A stretch of 64,000 nucleotides of DNA from Pimelobacter simplex. GTDB taxonomy: Bacteria; Actinomycetota; Actinomycetes; Propionibacteriales; Nocardioidaceae. Where the stretch lies: contig NZ_FOUK01000001.1 in assembly GCF_900114845.1 (NCBI RefSeq), forward strand, positions 62,001-126,000, in the 5' to 3' direction. Of the stretch, positions 1 through 8,416 are shown one piece after another. The stretch's first letter is position 1. Each line of letters begins with the position of its first letter. The translations under genes were made by a program, and so were the position numbers. The notes under the pieces are model-generated. The model did not search any database and was not told where the DNA came from. It worked only from the letters and a program-made list of their open reading frames with translations.

Positions 1-378
1 GCCTACGGCCGCTCCGTCTGGGACCTCGCGCCACGGACGCCGATCACGGTCGACGACATCGCCGTGGCCGGCCCCGAGGCCGAGGCCGAGCTGGCCGTCG
101 GCTTCTTCGGCTCCCGCTACGAGCGGGCGACGCCGGCCGAGCGCGACTACCTGCGCGCGATGGCCGACGCCGCGGTGGCCGCCTCCGACGACGGTGTCGA
201 CGACCCGGTCGGCTCGGTCGCGACCGCCGACGTCGCCGCGGTGCTCGGCAAGAAGCCGCAGTCGCTCTCACCCGCGCGCGACTCGCTGCTCAAGAAGGGG
301 CTCATCTACTCGGGCGAGCGCGGCCGGATCGCGTTCACCGTGCCGCACTTCGGTCGCTACCTGCGCACCCAGGCGTAG
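1..378 (+). CDS. AAA-family ATP-binding protein, C-terminal end (5' partial)
   Basis: The open frame enters from the left edge and stops at 378, so only about 125 C-terminal residues are visible. The tail reads as a winged-helix domain: a helical stretch (RYERATPAERDYLRAM), then a recognition-helix-like segment (GKKPQSLSPARDSLLKKGL) and a beta wing (ERGRIAFTVPHF). This resembles the C-terminal winged helix of Orc1/Cdc6-like AAA ATPases of actinobacteria. The Walker motifs lie outside the window, so the ATPase part is inferred from family knowledge. Confidence 0.6.
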   Translation, partial: AYGRSVWDLAPRTPITVDDIAVAGPEAEAELAVGFFGSRYERATPAERDYLRAMADAAVAASDDGVDDPVGSVATADVAAVLGKKPQSLSPARDSLLKKGLIYSGERGRIAFTVPHFGRYLRTQA

Positions 379-471
379 CGCGCCCTTGGCCCGGTTCTTC
401 TAGGATCTGCGCATGGACGAACCACGAAGTCGTTTCCGTTCACCTCTGCGTCTGTGGGGAGGTGAGCGGGC

Positions 472-1785
472 GTGATCGACTCACAGACCTACCTGAACCT
501 GGCCCTGGTGGTGCTGTTCGTGCTCGTCGGCGGCGTCTTCGCCGCGACCGAGCTGGCGCTGGTCTCCCTGCGCGAGACCCAGGTGAGCCAGCTCGCGAAG
601 CGCGGCGGTCGTGGCGCGCGGGTGGCGGCGATCGCCCGCGACCCGAACCGGTTCCTCTCGGCGGTCCAGATCGGCGTGACCGTCGCCGGCTTCCTCTCCG
701 CGGCGTACGGCGGCTCGACCCTGGCGCCCGACGTGGCGCCGTACTTCGTCGACCTCGGCATGGGCGCCGACACCGCCGACACGGTGGCGCTCATCGTGAT
801 GACGCTGATCATCGCCTACCTGTCGCTGGTGCTGGGCGAGCTCGTGCCCAAGCGGCTGGCGCTGCAGCGCGCAGCCGGCGTCGCGATGCTGACCGGGCCG
901 GTGCTCGACCGGTTCGCGACCCTGATGCGGCCGGTGATCTGGCTGCTGTCGATGTCGACCAATGCGCTGGTGCGGCTGCTCGGCGGCGACCCGAACGCCA
1001 CCTCCGAGGAGGTGTCGAAGGACGAGCTGCGCGAGATCGTCACCAGCCACGGCGGCCTCGGCGACGAGGAGCGGCAGATCCTCACCGACGTCTTCGCCGC
1101 GACCCGCAGCAACCTCAAGGAGGTCATGCGCCCCCGCGGTGACGTGGTCTTCGTCGAGGGCGCGCTGCCGCTGTCCGAGGCCGCGACGTGGGTCGCCGAC
1201 CAGCCCTACTCGCGCTACCCGGTGATCGGCGAGAACTTCGACGACGTCACCGGCTTCGTCCACATCCGCGACATCCTGGGCGAGCACCCGCCGGGGCGCA
1301 CGGTCGCCGACGTCCAGCGCGAGGTGCTGCACCTGCCGGGCACGAACGCCGTGCTGCCGACGGTCGTCCTGCTGCGCAAGCAGGGTGCGCACGTGGCGGT
1401 CGTCGTCGACGAGTTCGGCGGCACCGACGGCATCGTCACGCTCGAGGACCTGGTCGAGGAGATCGTCGGCGACATCCGCGACGAGTACGACGAGGACCCC
1501 GACCCGCGCACCCTTCCCGAGCTCGACGGCCCGGGTGGTGCGGTCGTGGTCTCCGGCGGGCTCACCATCGAGGACTTCGCCGAGGAGACCGGCGTCGTCG
1601 TCCCGGACGGCGACTACGAGACGGTCGCGGGCTACGTCATCTCCCGGCTCGGCCACGTCGCCGAGGTGGGCGACAGCGTCGAGCTGCCCGACGCCGTGCT
1701 GCGGGTGAGCGCGGTCGAGGGCCGGCGGCTCACCCGGATCGAGGTGCTCCCGCGGGCCGACGAGGCGCAGGTGCCGGCCGACTGA
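472..1785 (+). CDS. CNNM/CBS-domain membrane protein (hemolysin-like, CorC family)
   Basis: 437 residues. Hydrophobic segments fill residues 1 to about 170 (CNNM/DUF21 domain, including the GELVPKRLAL motif). A tandem CBS pair follows (about 195-330, with DEFGGTDGIVTLEDLVEEIVG typical of the second CBS), then a C-terminal CorC_HlyC domain (about 350-425). The family is linked to Mg2+/Co2+ or Na+ transport across the plasma membrane; haemolysin is a historical name. The GTG start is supported by GGAGGTGA about 6 bases upstream. It ends 12 bases before the convergent permease gene. Confidence 0.88.
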   Translation: MIDSQTYLNLALVVLFVLVGGVFAATELALVSLRETQVSQLAKRGGRGARVAAIARDPNRFLSAVQIGVTVAGFLSAAYGGSTLAPDVAPYFVDLGMGADTADTVALIVMTLIIAYLSLVLGELVPKRLALQRAAGVAMLTGPVLDRFATLMRPVIWLLSMSTNALVRLLGGDPNATSEEVSKDELREIVTSHGGLGDEERQILTDVFAATRSNLKEVMRPRGDVVFVEGALPLSEAATWVADQPYSRYPVIGENFDDVTGFVHIRDILGEHPPGRTVADVQREVLHLPGTNAVLPTVVLLRKQGAHVAVVVDEFGGTDGIVTLEDLVEEIVGDIRDEYDEDPDPRTLPELDGPGGAVVVSGGLTIEDFAEETGVVVPDGDYETVAGYVISRLGHVAEVGDSVELPDAVLRVSAVEGRRLTRIEVLPRADEAQVPAD

Positions 1786-1797
1786 GATGCGACGCCG

Positions 1798-2853
1798 TCA
1801 GCGCCAGCGCCGCATCTCCCGCACGATCAGCCAGACCAGGAACGCCCCGCCGAGCACCACGGTGACTACGCCGGCGGGGAGCGTCACCGGCAGCAGGTGC
1901 TGGGCGGTGAAGTCCGACATCAGGAGCAGCAGCGCCCCGGTCAGCCCGGTCAGCGTCAGCGGGAGGTACGGCGTCCCCGCTGCGCGCCGGGCGATCTGGG
2001 GTGCGGCCAGCGAGATGAAGGCGACCGGGCCGACGACCGCGGTCGCGACGCTGACGAGCGCGACGCCGAGCAGGACGGCGGCCGCCTTGACCCGGCCCGG
2101 GCGCAGGCCGAGCGCGTGCGCGGCGTCGTCCCCGAGGTCGAGCTGGCGCAGCGCCGGGGCGAGCGCCACGCACCCGGCGAGGAGGACGGCGACGCAGAGG
2201 CCGGCGCCGAGGACCTGGCTGCCGGTCACGCCGTTGAGGCTGCCGGCGCCCCAGGCGGAGGCGAACATCGCCGTCTCGACCTCGATCTGCAGCAGCATCC
2301 AGGTGTTCGCCGAGGCGAGCATCGACGAGATCGCGATGCCGACGACGATGAAGCGGAAGCCCTGGATGCCGCCGCGGTAGGCGAGCAGGAAGATCACCGC
2401 GGCGGCCGCGGCACCGCCGGCGACGGAGCCGGCGGTGACCTGCAGCCACGTGGTGCCGACGAGCAGGACGGTCAGCAGCATGCCGGTGAACGCGCCGCTG
2501 GACAGGCCGATGATGTCGGGACTGGCCAGCGGGTTGCGGGTCAGCGTCTGGAAGAGCGCACCGGCGACCGCGAGCGCCGCGCCGAGGACGACGGCCGCGA
2601 GCACCCGCGGCAGCCGCCACTCCAGGACGACGGTCGGGGCGAGCCCCTCGCGCACGCCGCGCAGGACGTCGACGACCTCGCGCGCACTCAGCGAGTAGTC
2701 GCCCGTCATCAGGGCGAGCACCCCCAGCCCGCCGAGGGCCAGGAGCACCACGGCGCCGACGAGGAGGCTGCGCGTGCGCAGCACGGCGTTGAGCCGCTCG
2801 CCACCGATCCGGTGGCGCCGGTAGCCGAACTCGACCTGCGGTGCGCCGCTCAC
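1798..2853 (-). CDS. Iron-siderophore ABC transporter permease (FecCD family), second subunit
   Basis: About 351 residues with roughly ten membrane segments. FecCD hallmarks are visible: the EWRLPRVLAAVVLGAALAVAG block near the N terminus, TRNPLASPDIIGLSSGA, and GPVAFISLAAPQIARR near the C terminus, the region that contacts the ATPase. The GTG start at 2853 overlaps the TGA of the upstream permease (GTGA), so the two are probably translationally coupled. It would form the membrane channel for ferric siderophore with the gene at 2850-3821. It is the last gene of the operon and no ATP-binding subunit follows. Confidence 0.9.
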   Translation of the reverse strand: MSGAPQVEFGYRRHRIGGERLNAVLRTRSLLVGAVVLLALGGLGVLALMTGDYSLSAREVVDVLRGVREGLAPTVVLEWRLPRVLAAVVLGAALAVAGALFQTLTRNPLASPDIIGLSSGAFTGMLLTVLLVGTTWLQVTAGSVAGGAAAAAVIFLLAYRGGIQGFRFIVVGIAISSMLASANTWMLLQIEVETAMFASAWGAGSLNGVTGSQVLGAGLCVAVLLAGCVALAPALRQLDLGDDAAHALGLRPGRVKAAAVLLGVALVSVATAVVGPVAFISLAAPQIARRAAGTPYLPLTLTGLTGALLLLMSDFTAQHLLPVTLPAGVVTVVLGGAFLVWLIVREMRRWR

Positions 2854-3821
2854 AGGGCCGACGCTCCCCGGCGCCGGACCAGCACGATGAGCACCGGTGC
2901 GCCGACGAAGGCGGTCACCACGCCGACCGGCATCTCGCCGGGCAGCACGAGGAGGCGTCCGACGACGTCGGCGGCGAGCAGCAGGGCGGGCGCGACGAGC
3001 ACGGTCCCGGCGAGGATCCGGCGCTGGTCGGGGCCGAGCGTCCACCGCACGACATGGGGGACCATCAGCCCGACGAACGCGATGGGTCCGGCGAGGGCCG
3101 TCGCCGAGCCGGCCAGGAGGGTGACCGCGGCGACCACGAGCCACCGGGTGCGCACGACGTCGACGCCCTGGCTGCGGGCGACGTCCTCACCCAGTGCGAC
3201 GGCGTTGAGGTCGCGCGCGACGAGCAGGGCCAGCGCGAGGCCGAGCGCGACGAGCGGGAGCACCGGGACGAGGACGTCGAACCCGCGCCCCAGCACGGTG
3301 CCCGCGTTCCAGCTGCGCATCTTGTCGAACGCCGTCGGGTTGCTCAGGCTCAGGCCGGTGGTGATGCCCGACAGCACCGCGCCGAGCGCGACGCCGGCGA
3401 GCGTGAGCCGGACCGGGTCGGCGCGCCCGCGGCCGGTCGATCCGATCAGGTAGACGGCGGCGGTCACCACGAGGGCGCCTGCGAACGCCAGCCAGACGTA
3501 GCCGGTGATCGAGCGGATGCCGAGGAAGGTGACGCCCAGCGCGACGCAGAACGCCGCGCCCGCGTTGACGCCGAGGATGCCCGGGTCGGCGAGGGGGTTG
3601 CGTGTGAACGCCTGCATCAGGGCGCCCGCGACGCCGAGGGCGGCGCCCGCCACGACGGCGACCGCCGTGCGCGGCACCCGCAGCTCGCGCACGACGTACC
3701 GGGTCTCGTCGGTGCCGCCCCCGCCCAGCGCGGCCAGCACCTCGGCCGGGCTGAGCGGGTTCGAGCCGACGGCCAGGGAGAGCACGACGGCGCCGCCGAG
3801 CACCACCGCCAGCCCGAGCAC
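2850..3821 (-). CDS. Iron-siderophore ABC transporter permease (FecCD family), first subunit
   Basis: About 323 residues, a hydrophobic multi-span protein with FecCD blocks (ELRVPRTAVAVVAGAALGVAG, TRNPLADPGILGVNAGAA, GPIAFVGLMVPHVVRWTLG). The start is uncertain. GTG at 3821 is the first standard start, but it trims the first helix slightly and lies about 30 bases from the nearest GAGGAG. A CTG at 3839 would overlap the TGA of the binding-protein gene as CTGA, matching the coupled style of the neighbours, and would add six residues. It partners the permease at 1798-2853. Confidence 0.88.
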   Translation of the reverse strand: MLGLAVVLGGAVVLSLAVGSNPLSPAEVLAALGGGGTDETRYVVRELRVPRTAVAVVAGAALGVAGALMQAFTRNPLADPGILGVNAGAAFCVALGVTFLGIRSITGYVWLAFAGALVVTAAVYLIGSTGRGRADPVRLTLAGVALGAVLSGITTGLSLSNPTAFDKMRSWNAGTVLGRGFDVLVPVLPLVALGLALALLVARDLNAVALGEDVARSQGVDVVRTRWLVVAAVTLLAGSATALAGPIAFVGLMVPHVVRWTLGPDQRRILAGTVLVAPALLLAADVVGRLLVLPGEMPVGVVTAFVGAPVLIVLVRRRGASAL

Positions 3822-3835
3822 CCACCCGGGCAGGC

Positions 3836-4747
3836 TCAGCGCGCGGACAGGATCTCCTCGAGGTCGTCGAGGACCGCCTGGCCGCCGAGCGGGCCGACGC
3901 CGGCGATCCAGTACGAGAAGTCGACCAGGTGCGGCGCGGGGAACGCCTTCGGGTTGTCCTTGATCGGCTTCGGCAGGGTGCCGGCGTCGGCCGGGTCGCT
4001 GCTGGTCACGAAGAGCAGGTCGCCGCGGGCCTCGAGGATCCGCTCGGGCGAGATGTCGACGGAGATCGAGCCCTCCCAGTCCCGCTCGGGGATCGTCAGC
4101 CCGACGCACTCGAGCGTGCTGCCGGCGAACGACGTCGGTCCGTAGATGCTCAGCACGGCCTCGTCGCGCGGCCGCACCAGCTGGGCCGTGGTGCCCGCGA
4201 GCTGGTGCTCCTCGGCGATCGCGGCGCAGCGGTCGTCGTACGCCTTGAGCAGTGACGTCGCCTCGCCGGGCTTGCCGAGCGCCTCGCCCACCAGCGCGAC
4301 GTTGTCCTGCCAGGGGTCCTCCTGGGTGGCCATGAACACCGTGGGGGCGATGTCGCTGAGCTGGTCGTAGAGGTCGGAGTGGCGCGACTCGGTGCCCAGG
4401 ATGAGGTCGGGCTTCTCCTCGGCGATCTTCTCCAGCGACGGCTCGGTCACCGTGCCGACGGTCGCGATGTCCGCCGCGTCCGGCCCGAGGTACGACGGCA
4501 CGCCGGTCTCCTCGCTCGCGACGGCGGTGCCGACCGGCGTGATGCCGAGCGCCACCGCGGTGTCGAGCTGCACCGGCTCGAGCACGACGACGCGCTTCGG
4601 TTGCTCGGGCACGGCCGTCGTCCCCCGGGCGTGGGTGACGTCGTGGACCGGGCCGGCCGGGCCGGCGTCGTCCTTCTCGCCGGCGCAGGCCGTCAGGGCG
4701 AGCGCGGCGAGGGCGGCGGCAGCGGCGAGGGAGAGGGCGCGGGGCAT
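3836..4747 (-). CDS. Iron-siderophore ABC transporter substrate-binding lipoprotein
   Basis: 303 residues. A lipoprotein signal peptide ends in a lipobox (LALTACAGE), so the protein is probably anchored outside the membrane. The body matches the FepB/FhuD-type periplasmic binding fold: QPKRVVVLEPVQLDTAVALGI, then EKIAEEKPDLILGTESRH and a long helix region. It captures a ferric siderophore for the two FecCD permeases that follow on the same strand. An IdeR-like box lies about 70-90 bases upstream, so iron repression is likely. The siderophore cannot be deduced from sequence. Confidence 0.92.
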   Translation of the reverse strand: MPRALSLAAAAALAALALTACAGEKDDAGPAGPVHDVTHARGTTAVPEQPKRVVVLEPVQLDTAVALGITPVGTAVASEETGVPSYLGPDAADIATVGTVTEPSLEKIAEEKPDLILGTESRHSDLYDQLSDIAPTVFMATQEDPWQDNVALVGEALGKPGEATSLLKAYDDRCAAIAEEHQLAGTTAQLVRPRDEAVLSIYGPTSFAGSTLECVGLTIPERDWEGSISVDISPERILEARGDLLFVTSSDPADAGTLPKPIKDNPKAFPAPHLVDFSYWIAGVGPLGGQAVLDDLEEILSAR

Positions 4748-4816
4748 GCAGGTTCCTTCGGTTCGAGAGCGGGGAGGCGCACCGGGAGACGGCACCGGGC
4801 GGCCTGCTCCGACGGT

Positions 4817-4835
4817 AGAGGTAAGGCTTGCCTCA
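4817..4835. promoter_or_regulatory. IdeR/DtxR-like iron box between binding-protein and AraC genes
   Basis: A 19-base imperfect palindrome (core GGTAAGGCTTGCCTC) matches the actinobacterial IdeR/DmdR consensus at about 13 of 19 positions. It lies in the divergent gap between the siderophore-binding lipoprotein (start 4747) and the AraC regulator (start 4851), and it ends 16 bases before the AraC start codon. This suggests both directions are repressed by iron. The assignment rests on motif and context only. Confidence 0.65.
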
Positions 4836-4850
4836 GTGCCAGGAGGTAAG

Positions 4851-5651
4851 GTGACACATCGTGTTCCGATCTCGACGTCGCCACCGCCGACTGTGACCGG
4901 GCGCACGCCGGCAGCGCTCGTCACCAAGCACCTGGTCGAGCCGCACGCCCGGTCGATCGACTGGCACGTCCACCGCAAGCACGAGCTGCTCTGGGGGTTC
5001 GCCGGCGTCCGCACGGTCGAGACCGAGGGCATCGCCTGGACGCTGCCGCCGACTGCGGGGCTGTGGGTGCCCGCCGGGGTGCGCCACGCGGGCTTCGCCG
5101 GGGCCGGCGCGCGGCACTACTTCACGCTGGTCGACCCGGTCCGCTTCCCCGGCCAGTGGGACCGCCCGGTGCTCGTCGCGATGCCGCCCGTCGTGCGCGA
5201 GCTGCTGCTGCACCTGCGCGACGCGACGCTCTCGGACGCGGAGCGCGAGGACGCCGAGCGCGCGGCGATGAGCCTGGTCAAGCCCGTGGCCGGGACCGGG
5301 ATCGCGCTGCCCACGCCGACCGACCCGCGGGCCCGCGTGGTCTCGGCGGGCCTGGTCGAGAACCCGGCGGACCGTCGGACGACCGAGCAGTGGGCGGCCG
5401 AGGTCGGGCTCTCCGGGCGCACCCTCGACCGGCTCTTCGCCGGGCAGACCGGGATGACGTTCGCCCGCTGGCGGGTCCAGGCCCGGGTCCGGGCGGCGAT
5501 CCTGCTGCTCGCCGACGGCCAGACGGCGACCGCCGTCGCGCACCAGGTGGGCTACCAGACCGCGAGCGCGTTCGTGCGGGCGTTCCGGCAGACCACCGGC
5601 ACCACTCCCGGCGCCTACGTCGCGGCCCTGCGGGACCGGTCGCCGGCCTGA
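4851..5651 (+). CDS. AraC-family transcriptional regulator, siderophore locus
   Basis: 266 residues. The N-terminal half has a cupin-like sensor (HVHRKHELLWGFAGVRTVETEG, then WVPAGVRHAG). The C-terminal about 100 residues form the two-HTH AraC domain (WAAEVGLSGRTLDRLFAGQTGMTFARWR, then AVAHQVGYQTASAFVRAFRQTTGTTPG). The GTG start has AGGAGG four bases upstream. Position between the uptake operon and the siderophore-interacting protein suggests a siderophore-responsive activator of both. That role is inferred from context. Confidence 0.88.
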   Translation: MTHRVPISTSPPPTVTGRTPAALVTKHLVEPHARSIDWHVHRKHELLWGFAGVRTVETEGIAWTLPPTAGLWVPAGVRHAGFAGAGARHYFTLVDPVRFPGQWDRPVLVAMPPVVRELLLHLRDATLSDAEREDAERAAMSLVKPVAGTGIALPTPTDPRARVVSAGLVENPADRRTTEQWAAEVGLSGRTLDRLFAGQTGMTFARWRVQARVRAAILLLADGQTATAVAHQVGYQTASAFVRAFRQTTGTTPGAYVAALRDRSPA

Positions 5652-5662
5652 CCACCCCCGCG

Positions 5663-5681
5663 CTAGGTTAGGTTCGCCTAA
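5663..5681. promoter_or_regulatory. IdeR/DtxR-like iron box upstream of siderophore-interacting protein
   Basis: The 19-base site with core TAGGTTAGGTTCGCCTAA matches the IdeR/DmdR consensus at about 15 of 19 positions, better than the box at 4817-4835. It lies 50-68 bases upstream of the ATG at 5731, where a promoter is expected. Iron-loaded IdeR would be expected to repress the reductase gene here. Confidence 0.75.
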
Positions 5682-5730
5682 GGAAGATGATCGAGGCTGA
5701 CCGGTCCTCGACGTGAGAAGGAGCAGTGCC

Positions 5731-6546
5731 ATGCACGGAGAGGTCCTCGCGACCGAGCAGCTGAGCCCCCACCTGGTGCGGGTGGTGCTCGGCGGAGCCG
5801 GGCTCGCCGGCTTCACCTCGACCGGCGACGCCGACGAGTACGTCAACTGCTTCTTCCGGCCCGACGACGCCCCCTACACGGTGCCCTTCGACGAAGAGGC
5901 GGTCCGCGACCTGCCCCGTCCGCAGCGGCCCTTCCCCCGCCGGATCACCGTCCGCCGCTGGGACGCCGAGCGGGGCGAGCTCACGCTCGACATCGCCGCC
6001 CACGGCGACGTGGGCTACGCCGGCCGCTGGGCGCTCGGGGCCACCCCGGGCGACCGTCTGCAGCTGCGCGGCCCGGCCGGCGGCTACCGGCCCCACGACG
6101 ACGCCGACCACTACCTGCTCGTCGGCGACGAGAGCGCGCTGCCCGCCATCGCCGCGTGCGCCGAGGCCGTCCCGGCCGGGCGGCCCGTCGTCGTCGTCGC
6201 CGAGGTCGAGGACGCCGCCGACGAGATCCCCCTGTCGTCCCCGGGCGCGCTCGAGGTGCACTGGGTGCACCGCGCCGGACGCACCGGCGACGACGAGGTG
6301 GCCGGCCTGCTGGCCGACGCCGTCGCCGCCCTGCCCCGCCCGTCCGGCACCGTGAGCGCCTTCGTGCACGGCGAGGCCGCCGCGACCCGCGCCGTGCGCC
6401 GGGTGCTGCTCGGCGAGCGGATCGTCGACGCCGAGCGGCTCTCCTGCTCGCCGTACTGGCGTCGGGGGCACGACGACGAGTCGTGGCGCGCGATCAAGGC
6501 CGCCTGGGTCCGCGAGACAGCGGCCGAGGAGCTCCCCGCTCGCTGA
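5731..6546 (+). CDS. Siderophore-interacting protein (FAD-binding ferric-siderophore reductase)
   Basis: 271 residues. The SIP family is recognised from the FAD-binding beta barrel (about 1-120, RRITVRRWD and the HGDVGYAGRWA loop), the GDESALPAIAA turn, and the C-terminal signature YWRRGHDDESWRAIK. It would reduce ferric siderophore with NAD(P)H in the cytoplasm and release iron taken in by the 1798-4747 transporter. GAGAAGGAG precedes the ATG by 7 bases, and an IdeR-like box lies upstream. Its 3' end overlaps the convergent transporter gene by 53 bases. Confidence 0.92.
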   Translation: MHGEVLATEQLSPHLVRVVLGGAGLAGFTSTGDADEYVNCFFRPDDAPYTVPFDEEAVRDLPRPQRPFPRRITVRRWDAERGELTLDIAAHGDVGYAGRWALGATPGDRLQLRGPAGGYRPHDDADHYLLVGDESALPAIAACAEAVPAGRPVVVVAEVEDAADEIPLSSPGALEVHWVHRAGRTGDDEVAGLLADAVAALPRPSGTVSAFVHGEAAATRAVRRVLLGERIVDAERLSCSPYWRRGHDDESWRAIKAAWVRETAAEELPAR

Positions 6547-7501
6547 CCAGCCACGGCACCAGGCGCACGTAGACGAGCATCCCCACCAGCTCGACCAGCG
6601 TCTGCGTGACGACGACGGCGGGCGTCACGGCGTACGCCGCGGGCAGGGCGAGCGCGAGCGGCAGCACGACCAGCGAGTTGCGGGTCGCGCCGCTGAACAC
6701 GAGCGCCCGGCCGCGGCCGACGTCGAGCCCGGTCAGCCGGACCGCGGCGACGCCCAGCACCGCCATCACGACGAGGAAGGCCGCGTAGACGGGGACGACG
6801 GCCGCGATCTCGCCGTACCGGCCGTCGAGCGTGGGGACCTGGCTGCCGACCACGACGAGCAGCGTGAGCGCCATCAGCGGCACCATCGCCGCCGTCATCG
6901 CCCGGCTCACCACGACGCCCGCCCGGCGCCGGTCGGCGAGCGCCTGGGTCGCCCACGCGAGCGCGAGCGGGAGCACGATCAGCAGGCCGAAGGCCTCGAC
7001 GAACGGTCCCGCCTCGACGACGTCGGCGAGCTCGGACCCGACGAACAGCCACAGCAGCACCGGCAGCGCCAACACCTGCGCCAGCATCAGCAGCGGCGCC
7101 GCCGCGACGAGGCGCTCGCTGTCGGCGCCCGCGAGCCGCGAGAACACGATCACGTAGTCGATGCACGGCGTGAGCAGCGTCAGCAGGACACCGAGCAGCA
7201 CCGCCCGCTCCAGCGACACCACCGCGGTGAGCCCGGCCACGACGAGCGGCACGACGACGAAGTTGAGGACCAGCACCGTGCCGAGGAAGCGCCGGTCGCG
7301 GAACGCCCCCGCCACCTCGGTGAACGGCACCTGGAGGAAGGTCGCGTAGAGGAGGACCCCGAGCACCGGGTAGATCGCCCGTTCCAGCGGGTCCGCAGCG
7401 CCCGGCCAGGCCAGGCCCACGGCGGCCCCGGCCCCCAGCCCGCCGAGGTAGATCGCGACCTGGTGCCGCTCCAGGGCGGCGACGGACGCGGGGGTGGGCA
7501 C
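6494..7501 (-). CDS. ACR3/bile-acid:sodium symporter-family membrane transporter (arsenite-efflux-like)
   Basis: About 335 residues with some ten membrane helices. The LLTPCIDYVIVFSRL segment carries the conserved cysteine expected in helix 4 of ACR3 arsenite permeases, and FSGATRNSLVVLPLALALP matches the BASS/ACR3 fold repeat. The likely role is arsenite efflux, but no arsR or arsC lies nearby, so another anion substrate remains possible. GTG at 7501 is preferred because the upstream extension would read through one of the 32-bp palindromes. It overlaps the SIP gene tail-to-tail by 53 bases. Confidence 0.75.
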   Translation of the reverse strand: MPTPASVAALERHQVAIYLGGLGAGAAVGLAWPGAADPLERAIYPVLGVLLYATFLQVPFTEVAGAFRDRRFLGTVLVLNFVVVPLVVAGLTAVVSLERAVLLGVLLTLLTPCIDYVIVFSRLAGADSERLVAAAPLLMLAQVLALPVLLWLFVGSELADVVEAGPFVEAFGLLIVLPLALAWATQALADRRRAGVVVSRAMTAAMVPLMALTLLVVVGSQVPTLDGRYGEIAAVVPVYAAFLVVMAVLGVAAVRLTGLDVGRGRALVFSGATRNSLVVLPLALALPAAYAVTPAVVVTQTLVELVGMLVYVRLVPWLVSERGAPRPLSRGPRRP

Positions 7502-7525
7502 GGGGTGAAGGTACGGGGTCGGGGC

Positions 7526-7557
7526 GGCAGTTTCACCGCCTAGGCGGTGAAACTGCC
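7526..7557. repeat. 32-bp perfect palindrome, copy 1
   Basis: A perfect inverted repeat centred on CCTAGG (arm GGCAGTTTCACCGCCT), upstream of the ACR3-like gene. An identical copy sits 101 bases away at 7627-7658. The spacer carries related pieces (a GGCAGTTTTG half-arm and two GGCACAGG motifs). Confidence 0.9.
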
Positions 7558-7626
7558 CGTTGGCACAGGGAGTTCCGTGCGCCAAGGGGCAGTTTTGTGG
7601 GGCCAGTACGGGCGGGCCGCCGCGGC

Positions 7627-7658
7627 GGCAGTTTCACCGCCTAGGCGGTGAAACTGCC
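7627..7658. repeat. 32-bp perfect palindrome, copy 2
   Basis: Identical to 7526-7557, in the gap between the divergent ACR3-like gene and the SHOCT-protein gene. It could fold into a 16-bp cruciform or RNA hairpin with almost no loop, or bind a dimeric regulator. There is no T-run, so a classical terminator is not evident. Confidence 0.9.
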
Positions 7659-7735
7659 CCTGGGCACAGGAAACTCCCCCTCCCCAGCCAGATTCACCGA
7701 ACCACCACCCGCCCGACCCGCCCTACGCTGACTCC

Positions 7736-8398
7736 ATGACGCTCTCCCCCCAGCGGCCGCCGCGGCGGCCGTCGCTCGTGCGCAGCGTCGTGCCGGTGCT
7801 GCTGTTCAGCCTGCTGTGCGGCGTGGTCGGTCCGATCTTCCTGATCATGGGCCTGTCCGTCGACGGCTCCGAGCCGGGCACCGGCTGGCTGCTGCCGACC
7901 GGCATCGCCATCACCGCGCTCGACGTCCTGATCGGTCTCTTCCTCGGGCTCGGCCGGTACGGCGGCGAAGTGCGCCGGTACCGGCTCCGGCAGCACGGGC
8001 GCCCTGCGACCGGCAGGGTGCTCTCGTTCGAGCAGACGAACGTCCGGATCAACGAGCAGCCGGTGGTCAGGCTGCGGATGCGGATCGAGGGCGACGACGT
8101 GACGCCGTACGAGGTGCAGGCGAGCCTGCCGATCCCCGAGATCCGGATCCCGCTCCTGTACGGCGGCGCGCTGCCCCTGCTGCTCGACCGCGAGACCGAC
8201 GAGTGGGAGATCGACTGGACCGCCGCACCGGCTGCCGCGCCGGCCGCCGGGCCGACCGCGGCACCGGCCGGCGGCGCCGTCCCTATGGGACCGAGCGCCG
8301 CCGACCGGTTGGCCGAGCTGGACTCCCTGCTGGCCCGCGACCTCGTCAGCCGCGACGAGTACGACGAGACCCGCGCCCGCATCCTCGGCGAGCTCTGA
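7736..8398 (+). CDS. SHOCT-domain membrane protein
   Basis: 220 residues. Two hydrophobic segments (about 16-40 and 55-75) are followed by a soluble beta-rich domain (about 85-165), an Ala/Pro/Gly linker and a C-terminal SHOCT motif (LAELDSLLARDLVSRDEYDETRARILGEL-like, about 192-220). SHOCT domains are short helical modules of unknown or oligomerising role. Nothing identifies a substrate. It is a single gene, preceded by the two 32-bp palindromes and followed by the convergent RNHCP genes. Confidence 0.75.
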   Translation: MTLSPQRPPRRPSLVRSVVPVLLFSLLCGVVGPIFLIMGLSVDGSEPGTGWLLPTGIAITALDVLIGLFLGLGRYGGEVRRYRLRQHGRPATGRVLSFEQTNVRINEQPVVRLRMRIEGDDVTPYEVQASLPIPEIRIPLLYGGALPLLLDRETDEWEIDWTAAPAAAPAAGPTAAPAGGAVPMGPSAADRLAELDSLLARDLVSRDEYDETRARILGEL

Positions 8399-8416
8399 CC
8401 AGCCCGGCGCGTCCGC

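Noticed and set aside
481..1656. Long antisense open frames opposite the CNNM gene and most other genes
   Set aside because: Very high GC leaves stops rare in antisense frames. These translations are Arg/Ala/Gly/Pro- or His/Asp-rich with no domain and lie opposite well-supported genes.
4392..4850. Extended N terminus for the AraC regulator running back to 4392
   Set aside because: The frame crosses the binding-protein gene on the other strand and the iron box. GTG 4851 has AGGAGG beside it and gives the normal AraC length.
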